NCBI RefSeq assembly: GCF_024171785.1
Contig: NZ_JAMTCK010000007.1
Coordinates: 1 to 64,000 of the forward strand
DNA length: 64,000 nucleotides
DNA from: Goodfellowiella coeruleoviolacea
GTDB lineage: Bacteria; Actinomycetota; Actinomycetes; Mycobacteriales; Pseudonocardiaceae
Direction of reading: 5' to 3'
The notes beneath the pieces were generated by a model. The model ran no database searches, had not been told where the DNA came from, and saw only the letters and a list, made by a program, of their open reading frames with translations. Shown piece after piece: positions 1 through 12,311 of this stretch; the first letter of the stretch is position 1, and each line of letters starts with the position of its first letter. The position numbers were made by a program, and so were the translations under genes.

Positions 1-1
1 C

Positions 2-337
2 GCACGTGCGGCTACCGAGAGGGGTATCGACCCTGACCGGATCTCCTTGACCGTGACATTGCGGGCTGCCCGCCACTCGCTGGTCCTCGCCCGCACGGCA
101 GGCGGGGGCGAGGGCTTGGCCGGTGCCGTACCCGCGGGGATCCGCCACGCGATGCTGAACCCGCGCGAACTCGGCCCGAAGCATCGCCGATCACGGATTC
201 TGCCCCGGCGCGTCAAACGGCCAGTCTCGCCCTTTGCCTACAACAAGACCAGACACGACGAATCCTTGTCCCGGGTGAGGATCAGCTACAGCATCACCCC
301 GCCAACACCCGACTTGACACCTGGCTCAACGACCTAA
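2..337 (+). mobile_element. C-terminal end of an IS4-type transposase, running off the left edge
   Basis: One open frame is continuous from the window edge to a TAA at 335-337. It opens with GIDPDRISLTVTLRAAR and ends with a basic stretch containing LPRRVKRPVSPF. That layout matches the C-terminal end of IS4-family (DDE) transposases common in actinomycetes, where a GxDPDRxSFTVALxxAR segment is followed by a basic RVVKRPxSxY tail. The catalytic D-D-E part would lie outside the window. I see no terminal inverted repeat in the 120 bases downstream, so this may be a decayed remnant. The family assignment is by remembered motif only. Confidence 0.5.
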
Positions 338-461
338 CTTCCCGGCATTGCTTTGCAAACACTGCGAGTTGACACTTCGCGCAGGCCCGTTCGGGTGAAC
401 AGGGGGTGCCGCCGGGGCCGGACGGGTGCGGGTCAGGTCGCGGTCGCGCCCGGCCGGTGGC

Positions 462-1550
462 TCACTCCGCGTGCGACAGCTCCCACAGGTGCAGGCTGGT
501 CCGGTCCCTGGTGAGCGTGCCCCACCGGCCCCGGCCGGCCGACAGGGGCGAGCCCGCGATCGGGAACGGGTAGGCGACCTGGCCGCGCAGGGTCATCGTG
601 CGCGGGTCGACGAGCCAGTGGCGGGGCGTCTCCGCGTAATCCTCGGTGCCGACCACGGCGGTGTCGTCGTGCGGGAACGCGGCCTCGTAGGCCCAGCGGG
701 CGCGGTCGTCGGTCGCCGGCGGCGGCACGGCCGCCTCGTCCAGCTGCCGCAGTTCCGCGCCGTCGGCTGCCCGGTGCAGGTAGAGGGTCCACTGCCCGGG
801 GTCGGTGGTCAGGAAGTGCTCGCCGGACGGGCTCACGGCGAGGAACACCTCCTCGACGAACCGCTGGACCGTGAGTTCCGCGCCGTCCCAGTGCCCCCAC
901 AGCACGGGGGAGTTCTCGTCCCCCTCGCCGACGGTCAGTCCCATGTGGGCCGGGTCCGGGTGGGGGAAGTGCGCCGAGCCCGAGCCCACCGTCATGGTCG
1001 CGGCCCGGCCCAGCACCGTGCCGTCGGCGGGGTCGATGACCAGCCACTCCTCCTGGACGTCGTCCCCCACGTGGCCGCGCACGTGGGCCCACAGGAGCGC
1101 GCCGTCCGGGGAGAACGCCGCCGAGCCGCTGTCCGCGCGCGCGTGGTGGTCGTCGTCGGCGTACTCGGCGAACGAGGCGTGCGCCTCGGCGCACACGGCC
1201 GCGGACCAGCAGCCGTGCCGGACCTCCCAGCGCACCGCGCCGGTCGGTTCCACCGCGCGCAGGGCGTGCACGCCGGCGAACACGGCGAGATCAGCCCCGG
1301 GGGAGACGGTCACCGAGCCGTACCGGCGGGGCCAGGGCGCGGGAAAGCGCACCTCGGGCGCGGCCCCGTCCAGGTCGCGGACGACCAGTTCGGTGTCCCC
1401 GCGCTGCACCAGCAGCGTGCGCCCCGGCCAGCCCAGCACCTGGGGGCCGTCCGAGGTCGCGGGGTCGAGCGGCGCGGCGACGGTGGCCACCAGACGGGCG
1501 GCGAACCGGGCGGAACTGCTGTGGACGGCGTCGTTCGGCACGGGCGACAT
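462..1550 (-). CDS. Hypothetical beta-propeller-like protein
   Basis: A 362-residue cytoplasmic protein with no signal peptide or membrane segment. Repeated blade-like phrases (SPGADLAVFAG, FSPDGALLWAHVRG, SPSGEHFLTTDPG, each with W or D nearby) resemble WD40 or PQQ-type propeller blades, so it may be a protein-interaction scaffold. No catalytic motif was recognised. It is divergent from the ABC importer operon, with 88 bases between the two starts, so the two could share a control region. ATG at 1550 was chosen because it is the first ATG in a frame that keeps good coding character. The function is unknown; the propeller fold is an inference from the repeats. Confidence 0.65.
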   Translation of the reverse strand: MSPVPNDAVHSSSARFAARLVATVAAPLDPATSDGPQVLGWPGRTLLVQRGDTELVVRDLDGAAPEVRFPAPWPRRYGSVTVSPGADLAVFAGVHALRAVEPTGAVRWEVRHGCWSAAVCAEAHASFAEYADDDHHARADSGSAAFSPDGALLWAHVRGHVGDDVQEEWLVIDPADGTVLGRAATMTVGSGSAHFPHPDPAHMGLTVGEGDENSPVLWGHWDGAELTVQRFVEEVFLAVSPSGEHFLTTDPGQWTLYLHRAADGAELRQLDEAAVPPPATDDRARWAYEAAFPHDDTAVVGTEDYAETPRHWLVDPRTMTLRGQVAYPFPIAGSPLSAGRGRWGTLTRDRTSLHLWELSHAE

Positions 1551-1600
1551 CCTGTCACGCGTGCCGGAGGCGGATTGATCTCACAGTGGCCGGCGCTTTA

Positions 1601-1630
1601 TTGCCATTCTTTCGCAACAGTCCTTATTGT
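1601..1630 (+). promoter_or_regulatory. Promoter for the peptide ABC importer operon
   Basis: TTGCCA (1601-1606) and TATTGT (1625-1630) are separated by 18 bases and lie 8 bases before the GTG at 1639. This fits a sigma-70-type promoter giving a leaderless transcript. It is the reason for preferring GTG 1639 over the in-frame TTG at 1627. Confidence 0.45.
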
Positions 1631-1638
1631 CCCCGGTC

Positions 1639-3234
1639 GTGCGCCAACGACCCGTTCCGCTGCCCGCGGTCCTGCTGCTCGCCGCCTCGGTCGCGGCCGG
1701 CTGCACCACGCCGACCACGCCCACCGCGGACGGCGGCCCGGCCGGAACCTCGATCACCATCGGCGACGGGTCCGAGCCGGACACGCTGAACCCGCTGCTG
1801 GGCTTCGGCGAGGACGGGGTGTCCAAGCTCTACGACGGGCTGGTCGAGCACAACGCCGACCGCAGCCTGCGGCCGGCGCTGGCCAGCGGCCTGCCAACGG
1901 CCACACCGGACGGTCGCAGTTGGACGGTGGGCCTGCGCACCGGCGTGAAGTTCAGCGACGGCACCGACTTCGACGCCCAGGACGTGGTCGCCACCTACCG
2001 GGCGCTGCGCGACCCGGCCTACGCCTCGTCGCTGACCTCGGACTACGCCATGATCTCGGACGTGGTCGCACTGGACGCGAACACCGTCCGGTTCGACCTG
2101 TCCCACCCGTACGCGCCGTTCCCGCACAAGCTCGTGCTCGGCATCGTGCCCAGCGAGAAGCTGGCCCAGCCGGGGCCGCTGGAGGCCAACCCGCTCAACA
2201 CCGAGCCGGTGGGCACCGGCCCGTACCGGCTCGCCGAGTGGCGGCGCGGCGAGCGGCTGGTGCTGGAGGCCAACCCCGACTACTTCGGCGGCGCGCCCGC
2301 GGTCACCAAGGTCACGGTGGTGTTCGCCACCGACGACAACACCAGGGCGCAGCGGATGAGCGGCGGCGAGTTCGACGCCACCGTGCTGCCGCCCACCCTG
2401 GCCGCCACCTTCGCCGACACCGACGACGTCACGGTCATCACCCACCACAGCGCCGACTACCGCACCATCGCGCTGCCCACGCACCACCCGGTCACCGGCG
2501 ACGCCGCGGTCCGGCTCGCGCTCAACCACGCGGTCAACCGGCAGGGCATGATCGACGCCTACCTCGGCGGCAAGGGCGTGCCCGCGTACACGCCGATCCC
2601 GCCGGTGCTGCCCGAGTTCGTGGAGCCGGCCGCCACCTTCTCCTACGACCGGGAGCAGGCCGAGCGCATCCTCGACCAGGCCGGCTGGGTGAAGGGGGCC
2701 GACGGGGTGCGCGCCCGCGACGGCGTGCCGGCCCGGTTCACCCTGATGTACGCGGCCGGTGACGCCGTGCGCAAGGACCTGGCCACCGCGTTCGCCTCGG
2801 ACGCCAGGGCGGTCGGCATCGAGGTCAGCCTGGAGGGCCTGGGCTGGGAGGCCATCGACCCGAGGCTGGGCCAGGACGCGGTGGTGCTGGCCGGCGGCCG
2901 GCCGTTCGACCCGGACCTCACCGCCTACCCGCTGCTGCACTCCTCGTACGCGGCCAACGGCTACAACAACCCCGGTTCGTACGCCAACCCCGAGGTCGAC
3001 GCCGCCCTGGACGCCGGAAGGCACACCACCGACCCCGGCCAGCGCGCGGTCGCCTACAAGCAGTTCCAGCGCGCCTACACCGCCGACCCGGGCATGGTGT
3101 TCCTGGCCTTCCTCGACCACACCTACGTGCTGCGCGACCGGTGGCAGGGCTACCAGGAGGTGGTCGACCCGCACACCCACGGCCTGACCTGGGGGCCGTG
3201 GTGGAACCTGCCGTCCTGGACCCCCATCTCGTGA
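1639..3234 (+). CDS. ABC transporter substrate-binding lipoprotein, family 5 (peptide/nickel type)
   Basis: A 531-residue extracellular solute receptor for an oligopeptide/nickel-type importer. The N-terminus has a basic start, a hydrophobic core and a lipobox ending AAGC (Cys about 22), so it should be processed by Lgt (encoded at 36.6 kb) and anchored to the membrane. The mature part opens with GSEPDTLNPLLG, the usual start of SBP_bac_5 proteins, and has the FSDGTDFDAQDV and PVGTGPYRL family motifs. It is the first gene of a five-gene operon, and its stop overlaps the GTG of the permease. The substrate cannot be told from sequence. An alternative TTG start at 1627 would add four residues. 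Confidence 0.88.
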   Translation: MRQRPVPLPAVLLLAASVAAGCTTPTTPTADGGPAGTSITIGDGSEPDTLNPLLGFGEDGVSKLYDGLVEHNADRSLRPALASGLPTATPDGRSWTVGLRTGVKFSDGTDFDAQDVVATYRALRDPAYASSLTSDYAMISDVVALDANTVRFDLSHPYAPFPHKLVLGIVPSEKLAQPGPLEANPLNTEPVGTGPYRLAEWRRGERLVLEANPDYFGGAPAVTKVTVVFATDDNTRAQRMSGGEFDATVLPPTLAATFADTDDVTVITHHSADYRTIALPTHHPVTGDAAVRLALNHAVNRQGMIDAYLGGKGVPAYTPIPPVLPEFVEPAATFSYDREQAERILDQAGWVKGADGVRARDGVPARFTLMYAAGDAVRKDLATAFASDARAVGIEVSLEGLGWEAIDPRLGQDAVVLAGGRPFDPDLTAYPLLHSSYAANGYNNPGSYANPEVDAALDAGRHTTDPGQRAVAYKQFQRAYTADPGMVFLAFLDHTYVLRDRWQGYQEVVDPHTHGLTWGPWWNLPSWTPIS

Positions 3235-4232
3235 GCGCCGGCACCGCCTCCCGCGGCCGGGGCAGGGCCGTGCTCGGCCTGGTCGGCCGGCGCCTGGCGC
3301 TGGCCGTCCCGGTGTTCGGGCTGGTCTCGGTCGGGGTGTTCGCGCTCGGCGCGATCTCCCCGTTCGACCCGGTCTACCAGTACTACGGCAGCCGGATCTT
3401 CACCGCGGACGAGGCCGACGTGGCCCGGGTGCGGGCCGAACTGGGGCTGGACGACGGCCTGCTGGCGCAGTTCGGCCGGTGGGCCGGCGGCCTGCTCTCC
3501 GGGGACCTGGGCACCAGCCGGTCCCTGCGCCAGCCGGTCGCCCAGGTGCTGGCCGAGCGGCTGCCGTGGACGCTGCTGCTGGTGTGCGCCGGGCTGGCCG
3601 TGGCCGTGCTGCTGGCCCTGGTGTTCGGGGTGTGGGCGGCGTGGCGGCAGGGCGGCTGGCTGGACCGGGTGGTCACCGCGGTCGGCCACGGCCTGGAGGG
3701 GGTGCCGCCGTTCGTGCTGGCCCTGGGCGCGATCGCGGTGTTCGCGCTGGGCCTGCGCTGGCTGCCGGTGGCCGGGCTGACCGACGCCGGGGCCGCGGCC
3801 AGCCCCGGCCAGGTGGCCAGGCACCTGGTGCTGCCCGCGCTGGTGCTGGGCGTGTCCCAGTCGCCGTGGCTGGTGCTGCACGTGCGCCAGTCCCTGCTGA
3901 CCGCGCTGGCCGAGGACCACGTGACCGGGGCGCGCGCCCGGGGCCTGGCCGAGCACGTGGTGGTGCTGCGGCACGCCCTGCCCACCGCGCTGCTGCCGTT
4001 CGTCACCGTGCTCGGCGCGCGCGTGCCGGAACTGGTCACCGGCGCGGTGCTGGTGGAGGAGGTCTTCTCCTGGCCGGGCGTGGCCGCCGCGGTGGTGCGG
4101 GCCGCGCTGGCCGTGGACTTCCCGCTGCTGGCCGCGCTGACCCTGCTGGCCACGGCGGCCGTGCTGCTCGGCTCGCTGCTGGCGGACGTGGCCACCGCGC
4201 TGCTCGACCCGAGGGTGGCCACGGATGGCTGA
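3231..4232 (+). CDS. ABC transporter permease (DppB/NikB type)
   Basis: A 333-residue inner-membrane permease with six predicted membrane segments. It begins with the family's GRRLALAVPVFGLVSVGVFAL helix. A periplasmic loop carries the RAELGLDDGLLAQFGRWAGG and GDLGTSRSLRQPV phrases typical of DppB/OppB proteins. The coupling (EAA) loop is around [27 protein letters not shown]. The start is GTG 3231, which overlaps the TGA of the binding-protein gene (GTGA). This translational coupling and the length are normal for the family. It should pair with the next permease and the two ATPases. Confidence 0.9.
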   Translation: MSAGTASRGRGRAVLGLVGRRLALAVPVFGLVSVGVFALGAISPFDPVYQYYGSRIFTADEADVARVRAELGLDDGLLAQFGRWAGGLLSGDLGTSRSLRQPVAQVLAERLPWTLLLVCAGLAVAVLLALVFGVWAAWRQGGWLDRVVTAVGHGLEGVPPFVLALGAIAVFALGLRWLPVAGLTDAGAAASPGQVARHLVLPALVLGVSQSPWLVLHVRQSLLTALAEDHVTGARARGLAEHVVVLRHALPTALLPFVTVLGARVPELVTGAVLVEEVFSWPGVAAAVVRAALAVDFPLLAALTLLATAAVLLGSLLADVATALLDPRVATDG

Positions 4233-5175
4233 CCCCGTGCCGGAGACCACCGACACCGACAACACCGACACCGACACCGACATCGGGGGCGGGTGGCACT
4301 CGGCCGCGCGCCGCCGCGCGGGCACGCCCCGGCGCGCGGCCGCCGCGGCCGGCCGGGCCCGGCTGCGCGGCGGCGTGAGCCTGGTACTGCTTGGCCTGCT
4401 CGCGCTGGTCGCGCTGCTGGTGCCCTGGCTGGGTGACGCGGCCGGGCAGCAGGTCGACTACGCGGCGGTGCTGCGGCCGCCCAGCCCGGCCCACCCGTTC
4501 GGCACCGACGGCTCCGGCCACGACCTGTTCGTGCGCGCCAGCGCGGGCCTGCGGGTCTCGCTGCTGGTGGCCACGGCCTGCGCGCTGGCCTCGACCGTGC
4601 TCGGCGCGGCCGTGGGCGCGCTGGCCGGCGCGGTGGGCGGCTGGCTGGACCGGCTGCTGATGCGCCTGGTGGACACCGTCAACGCCGTGCCGCACCTGCT
4701 GCTGGGCATCGTGATCGTGGCGCTGTTCCGGGGCAGCCTCGGCGCGGTGGTGGTGTCCATCGCCGCCACGCACTGGACCACGGTGGCCCGGATCGTGCGC
4801 GCCGAGGTGCTGTCGCTGCGCTCCCGGCCGTTTCTGGACGCGGCCATCTCCGGCGGGTCGTCCCGGGCCAGGGTGCTGCGCCGGCACCTGCTGCCGGCGG
4901 TGGTGCCGCAGGCCGCGCTGTCCGCGGTGCTGCTGCTGCCGCACGCGGTGTGGCACGAGACCGCGCTCAGCTTCCTCGGCCTCGGCCTGCCGCCGCACCT
5001 GCCCAGCCTGGGCAACATCCTGGGGGAGAGCCGGCGCGCGGTGCTGCTGGGCGCCTGGTGGGTGGTGGCGCTGCCGTCCGCGCTGCTGGTGCTGGCCACC
5101 CTGGCCACCTCCGGCCTGGCCGCGGGCTGGCGGGACCGGCTGGTGCCCCGGCGGCGATCGGAGCTGGCCCTGTGA
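4225..5175 (+). CDS. ABC transporter permease (DppC/NikC type)
   Basis: A 316-residue second permease. A hydrophilic Thr/Asp-rich N-terminus (repeated TDTDNTDTDTD) precedes five or six membrane segments. The HPFGTDGSGHDLFVRASAGLR motif after the first helix is diagnostic of DppC/OppC proteins, and the EAA loop lies near FLDAAISGGSSRARVLRRHLLP. ATG 4225 overlaps the end of the upstream permease by 8 nt. The Thr/Asp stretch is low complexity and is probably a cytoplasmic tail. It belongs to the same importer as its neighbours. Confidence 0.9.
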   Translation: MADPVPETTDTDNTDTDTDIGGGWHSAARRRAGTPRRAAAAAGRARLRGGVSLVLLGLLALVALLVPWLGDAAGQQVDYAAVLRPPSPAHPFGTDGSGHDLFVRASAGLRVSLLVATACALASTVLGAAVGALAGAVGGWLDRLLMRLVDTVNAVPHLLLGIVIVALFRGSLGAVVVSIAATHWTTVARIVRAEVLSLRSRPFLDAAISGGSSRARVLRRHLLPAVVPQAALSAVLLLPHAVWHETALSFLGLGLPPHLPSLGNILGESRRAVLLGAWWVVALPSALLVLATLATSGLAAGWRDRLVPRRRSELAL

Positions 5176-6221
5176 GCGACCAGACCGTGAGCGACCAGAC
5201 CGTGCACGACCAGGCGGTGGGCGGCCAGGCGGCTCCGCTGCTGACCGTCGAGGCCATGTCGGTGCGGTTCACCCTCGGCCGGCCCGCGGCGCGGCGGGTG
5301 TTCGCGCGGCGCGCGGCAGGCCGGGGCGAGGTGCACGCGGTCACCGACGTCAGCTTCGCGTTGCGGCCCGGGCAGGTGCTTGCCCTGGTCGGGGAGAGCG
5401 GGTGCGGCAAGTCCGTGCTGGCCTCGGCGCTGCTGGGCCTGCTGCCGGCCAACGCGCGGCTGCGCGGCCGGGCCGTGCTCGCCGACCCGGCTGGCGCGCC
5501 CGTGGAACTGCTCGGCGCGCCCGAACCGGTGCTGGCCGGCCGGGTGCGCGGCCGGCTGGTCGGCCTGGTGCCGCAGTCCGCGGCCACCCACCTCACGCCG
5601 GTGCGCACGGCCGGCGCCCAACTGGTGGAGGCGGTGCGGGCACTGCGGCCGGCGGTGGCCGAGCCGCGCGCGCTGGCCGAGGCGCTGGCCGACCGGGTGG
5701 GCCTGCCGCGCCAGGCCCTGGACAGCTACCCGCACGAGCTGTCCGGCGGCACGGTGCAGCGGGTGGCCGTGGCCATGGCGCTGGCCGGCGACCCGCCGGT
5801 GGTGCTGGCCGACGAGCCCACCACCGGGCTGGACCGGCCACTGGTCGACCGCACCGTGGACATGCTCGCCGAACTCGCCGACCAGGGGAGGGCAGTGCTG
5901 CTGATCACCCACGACCTGGCCGCGGCCAAACGGGTGGCCACCCACGTGGCCGTGATGTACGCCAGCCGGCTGGTGGAGATCGCCCCGGCCGGGCAGCTGT
6001 TCACCGAGCCGTGGCACCCCTACACCGGCATGCTGCTGGACGCCCTGCCGGACGGCGCGTTCACCCCGATCCCCGGCCACCCGCCGGAGCTGACCGCGCT
6101 GCCGTCGGGCTGCGCGTTCTGCCGGCGCTGCCCGGACGTGCCCGGGTACGCGCCGTGCACCGACGACCCCGGCCTCATCCGAGTTGGCGACCGCTGGGTC
6201 GCCGCCCACCCGCCGTGCTGA
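5172..6221 (+). CDS. Peptide/nickel ABC transporter ATPase 1
   Basis: A 349-residue nucleotide-binding subunit. The Walker A is GESGCGKS (about 74-81), the signature is LSGGTVQRV, and the Walker B is VVLADEPTTGLD followed by the H-loop LLITHDLAAAK. The C-terminus has the oligopeptide-transporter extension, with PIPGHPPELTALPSGCAFCRRCP, typical of OppD/DppD. GTG 5172 overlaps the previous stop. The first codons contain a perfect 15-bp direct repeat, so GTG 5187 would also be an in-frame start. It powers uptake together with the next gene. Confidence 0.9.
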   Translation: MSDQTVSDQTVHDQAVGGQAAPLLTVEAMSVRFTLGRPAARRVFARRAAGRGEVHAVTDVSFALRPGQVLALVGESGCGKSVLASALLGLLPANARLRGRAVLADPAGAPVELLGAPEPVLAGRVRGRLVGLVPQSAATHLTPVRTAGAQLVEAVRALRPAVAEPRALAEALADRVGLPRQALDSYPHELSGGTVQRVAVAMALAGDPPVVLADEPTTGLDRPLVDRTVDMLAELADQGRAVLLITHDLAAAKRVATHVAVMYASRLVEIAPAGQLFTEPWHPYTGMLLDALPDGAFTPIPGHPPELTALPSGCAFCRRCPDVPGYAPCTDDPGLIRVGDRWVAAHPPC

Positions 6222-6931
6222 GCGCGACCGGGATCGTGGCCGGCTACCGGCGGGGCCGGCCGGTGCTGGACGGCGTCGACCTGGGCGTGGCCCCGGGCGA
6301 GGTGGTCGGCCTGGCCGGGCCGAGCGGCTGCGGCAAGTCCACCCTGGCCCGGGTGGTCAGCCTGCTGCACCGGCCGTGGGCGGGCCGGGTCAGCGTGGAC
6401 GGCACCGTGGTGACCCGGTTCCGCCACGCCGCGCCGGCCAGCCTGCGCACCCGGGTCGGCGTGGTGTTCCAGCAGCCCCGGCTGTCCGTGGACCCGCGGT
6501 TCACGCTGCGCGCGGTGGTCGCCGAACCGCTGCTGGCGGCGGGCGCGGACCGGGCCACCGCGGCCGAGACCGTGGCCGAGCTGGCCGACCGGGTCGGGCT
6601 GACCGGGGAGCTGCTGTCCCGCCGGCCGCACGAGGTCAGCGACGGGCAGTTGCAGCGCGCCTGCCTGGCCAGGGCGCTGGCGCCGCGGCCGGGCTACCTG
6701 GTCTGCGACGAGATGACCGCGATGCTGGACGCCTCCACCACCGCGGCCCTGGTCCGGGTGGTGCTCGACCACGTGCGCGACACCGGCGCCGGGGTGCTGG
6801 CGATCAGCCACGACGAGAGCCTGCTCGCGGTCTGGGCGGACCGGGTCAGCCGCCTCGGGGGAGCCGGCCGACCCGGTGCCGGGGGTGGTCAGCAGGAGCC
6901 GCCGATGACGCGCGGCACGCAGTCGGCGTAG
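6215..6931 (+). CDS. Peptide/nickel ABC transporter ATPase 2
   Basis: A 238-residue ATPase, shorter than OppF proteins because it lacks their C-terminal extension. Walker A is GPSGCGKS. The signature is [15 protein letters not shown], in which the usual LSGGQ reads VSDGQ. The Walker B is [12 protein letters not shown], with M where most members have P. GTG 6215 lies 4 nt inside the end of the first ATPase gene. Its last 43 nt overlap the 3' end of the convergent carboxypeptidase gene. The two departures from consensus are seen in NikE/DppF-like proteins, so activity is still likely. Confidence 0.85.
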   Translation: MLSATGIVAGYRRGRPVLDGVDLGVAPGEVVGLAGPSGCGKSTLARVVSLLHRPWAGRVSVDGTVVTRFRHAAPASLRTRVGVVFQQPRLSVDPRFTLRAVVAEPLLAAGADRATAAETVAELADRVGLTGELLSRRPHEVSDGQLQRACLARALAPRPGYLVCDEMTAMLDASTTAALVRVVLDHVRDTGAGVLAISHDESLLAVWADRVSRLGGAGRPGAGGGQQEPPMTRGTQSA

Positions 6932-8223
6932 CTGAGCAGCAGGTCGACCGCGCCGTCGTTGCGCGCGGTCTGCGCGGCGATCACGGTGTCGCGCGGGTAG
7001 AACCCGTTCAGGCCGCTGCCGCTGCTCGGGTACATCTCGAAGGTGTAGCTCCAGATCTTGTGCTGGCCCCACATCCAGTCGTTGACGTCGCCGTCGGTGA
7101 TGTAGAGGTCACTGCTCTGCATGGGCGTGTAGCCGTTGCTGCCGGCCATCTGCTCGCCCAGCGCGGCGAACGCCCTGGCCTGGTCGGCGGTCAGGCCGGG
7201 AGCGGTGTCGTTGTAGGTGTAGCCGTAGGGCCACAGCACCAGCTCGGAGTAGGTGTGGAAGTCGATGTGCGCGGTGATCTGCTGCTTGCCGCCGACCACG
7301 CGGGAGTTCACGAAGTCGCGCACCCGCTGGGTCTCCGGCGCGGAGAACGCGGACGCGCCCCGGTAGGTCTCACTGCCGGTGCTGCCGCTGGACCCGCCGC
7401 AGCAGCCCCACTGGTAGCCCCAGTTGCGGTTCAGGTCGGTGCCCGCCGACGAGCTGCCCGAGTTCGGCTGCCGGTTCTTGCGCCAGCCGCGCAGCGTGCC
7501 TGCGGCGATGTCGTACTCGGCGCCGTCCGGGTTGACCGTGGGCACCACCCAGATCTCCCGGCTGTCCACAAGGGACTTGATCGCCGCGTTGCCGGCGTAG
7601 TTGTCGGTCAGCCGGTTGACGATGCGCAGGCACATCTCCACGGTGAGGTGCTCGCGGGCGTGCTGGTTGCAGGTGAACAGCACCTCGGGCTTGCTCTGGT
7701 CGGTGCCGGGGTTGTTGCTGATCTTGACCAGCGGCAGGCTCCGGCCCTCGTAGGAGTTGCCGATGCTGGACACCCGGACCAGGTTGGGGTGGTCGGTGGC
7801 GGCCTTCTGCAACTCCGCGGTCAGCTCGGCGTAGTTGTGGTAGCCGGTGTAGCCGGACGGGAAGTCCGCCGTGCCCACCGGGCCGGCCTTGGTGCCGGCG
7901 TCCCGGGTGAGCGCGTCGAGCTGCTCCTGGGTGCTGCCCAGCGAGGTCATGGTGAACCCGGCCCGGTGCAGCTGCTTGGCCTGCTCCTCGGTGGCGATCA
8001 GGGTCATCTGGTCACCGCGCACGCTGAGCACGTCAACACCGGTGTTCGCCACCCTGGTGCGGTCCTGCGGGGTCGCCGCGGTCACCTGGTAGGTGGTCGA
8101 GTCCGTGCTCGCCGATTCCGTGGTGGTCGCGGTCGGGTCCGCGTTGGCGGCCACCACGGGGGTGAGCGCCGCCAGCGTGATCCCGGCCACCAAGGCGACG
8201 AGCCTGCGACGGGTTGTCGACAT
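6889..8223 (-). CDS. Secreted zinc carboxypeptidase (M14 family)
   Basis: A 444-residue exported peptidase. A Sec signal peptide ([23 protein letters not shown]) precedes a short propeptide. The zinc site is HAREHLTVE (H-x-x-E), with a third His in the [11 protein letters not shown] segment, and the general-base Glu is in WSYTFEMYP. These are the canonical M14 carboxypeptidase residues. [20 protein letters not shown] marks an actinomycete secreted carboxypeptidase T/A-like subfamily. The start is ATG 8223, chosen because it gives the signal peptide. It is convergent with, and overlaps, the ABC ATPase gene. It probably trims peptides outside the cell, which would suit the adjacent peptide importer (inference). 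Confidence 0.92.
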   Translation of the reverse strand: MSTTRRRLVALVAGITLAALTPVVAANADPTATTTESASTDSTTYQVTAATPQDRTRVANTGVDVLSVRGDQMTLIATEEQAKQLHRAGFTMTSLGSTQEQLDALTRDAGTKAGPVGTADFPSGYTGYHNYAELTAELQKAATDHPNLVRVSSIGNSYEGRSLPLVKISNNPGTDQSKPEVLFTCNQHAREHLTVEMCLRIVNRLTDNYAGNAAIKSLVDSREIWVVPTVNPDGAEYDIAAGTLRGWRKNRQPNSGSSSAGTDLNRNWGYQWGCCGGSSGSTGSETYRGASAFSAPETQRVRDFVNSRVVGGKQQITAHIDFHTYSELVLWPYGYTYNDTAPGLTADQARAFAALGEQMAGSNGYTPMQSSDLYITDGDVNDWMWGQHKIWSYTFEMYPSSGSGLNGFYPRDTVIAAQTARNDGAVDLLLSYADCVPRVIGGSC

Positions 8224-8254
8224 TGGGCCTCCGATGGTCGACGGAGAGTGAGAC

Positions 8255-8283
8255 CTACGGCATGTTACGGATGCCGTGCGTAG
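8255..8283. promoter_or_regulatory. Imperfect inverted repeat upstream of the M14 peptidase gene
   Basis: CTACGGCAT and ATGCCGT-gc-GTAG are arranged head to head around a 7-nt centre, 32 bases before the peptidase start. The spacing suits an operator, but no regulator gene is adjacent. The rest of the 281-base gap up to hisD holds the hisD promoter and nothing else I can name. Confidence 0.3.
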
Positions 8284-8455
8284 TTGACCGGCTACTCCGC
8301 AACACGTGCCATGGAGCGTGACTCCGCGCCCTGCCCGGGGAAAGGACCGTTTGTCGCCTTCCCGGGGGACGGTCGGGGTGACTGTTAACAGTTGCGCCGG
8401 GTCGCCGGCGGCGCGGCCCGCCCGGTGTGTCCGTTGTGGCCGGCGGCGCACGCCG

Positions 8456-8461
8456 TACCCT
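8456..8461 (+). promoter_or_regulatory. -10 box of the hisD promoter
   Basis: TACCCT lies 43 bases before the hisD ATG. A GAGGAAG ribosome site sits just before that ATG, so hisD is translated from a short leader, unlike the leaderless his genes further on. Confidence 0.4.
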
Positions 8462-8504
8462 GGGGTGCGTAGCTCGCCAGCCGTCGGACGAACCGAGGAA
8501 GTCC

Positions 8505-11553
<3,049 letters not shown>

Positions 11554-11593
11554 CCGCCCGCGCGTGGGGCGCTGGCAGCGGGAGAGGAAAGAC

Positions 11594-11749
11594 GTGAGCA
11601 AGGATCTCATCTGGATCGCCCTGATGGCGCTGGCCGGCTTCCTGATCGGCGGTGCCTACAGCATGTGGAAGACGGCCAAGCCGCTCGCGGTGCTGCTGGG
11701 CGTTGGCGCCCTGCTCGCCGGCGCGGGCGCGGTCGCCTGGATGTTCTAG
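11594..11749 (+). CDS. Small membrane protein downstream of hisB
   Basis: A 51-residue protein made almost entirely of two hydrophobic helices (LIWIALMALAGFLIGGAYSMW and LAVLLGVGALLAGAGAVAWMF) joined by a short TAK loop. GTG 11594 follows a GGAGAGG ribosome site by a few bases. It lies 40 bases after hisB and is probably co-transcribed. I recall small two-helix proteins in this position in related actinomycetes, but no function is known. It marks the left edge of the accessory block. Confidence 0.7.
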   Translation: MSKDLIWIALMALAGFLIGGAYSMWKTAKPLAVLLGVGALLAGAGAVAWMF

Positions 11750-12311
11750 CACCGGCGCGGGCCGGGACCGGCGAGTCCGGCGTGGACCGTCGGTAGTGGA
11801 CGTTCACCGACCACTGGCCGTTTCCGAGGCGGAAATTCACTGCCTCGACCAAAGAACAGAGCTGACCGCGACACAGGGCGCTGGTGCCGGGAGTACGCGA
11901 ACGAGGTCACTGCGGTAATCGGCCAGTTCGCGAAAACCGTAACCAGGGGTTGGCTATTCCGACCTGGTGTGGGTTCATTCGTCGATCTCGTCCCAGAACG
12001 CGTGAACCTGCACTGGTCCTGGCAGGTCAACGCGTGCGGCGGAACCGCCGCCCGCGCTGGGGTTCGCGCAGGCCCGCGAGCACGGTGCGGCCTCTCAGTT
12101 CTTCGCGTTCATATTGTCCCCACCGATTTTCGCGCACCGCGTCCCGCGGCAAAGTTCACGCATACATCGAACTTGTTGAGTTTTCGTCACTCACTCGGTT
12201 GGCGCTCATCGGCGTTCAGGTGAACACCCGCGGAAAACTATTGCTGCTCGCCATTTCCCGCCTGCACGATGCGACCGTAGCTGTCCGGCTATCGAATGCG
12301 AGGAGGCTGTG
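11750..12311. other. 562-base gap before the lasso cluster; no gene seen
   Basis: This stretch is visibly richer in A+T than the surroundings, especially 12100-12300. Open frames in it are short and do not look coding. An AGGAGG ribosome site at 12301-12306 serves the lasso precursor. I could not assign a convincing -35/-10 pair. TATCGA at 12290-12295 is too close to the ribosome site to be the main promoter. Confidence 0.5.

Noticed and set aside
426-2762. A 778-codon open frame on the plus strand
   Set aside because: Arg/Gly/Ala-rich nonsense composition. It lies across a real minus-strand gene and the importer binding protein and is an effect of high GC.
11746-12223. Short open frames on both strands before the lasso genes
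   Set aside because: No ribosome sites, no domain-like sequence and mixed composition; treated as non-coding.
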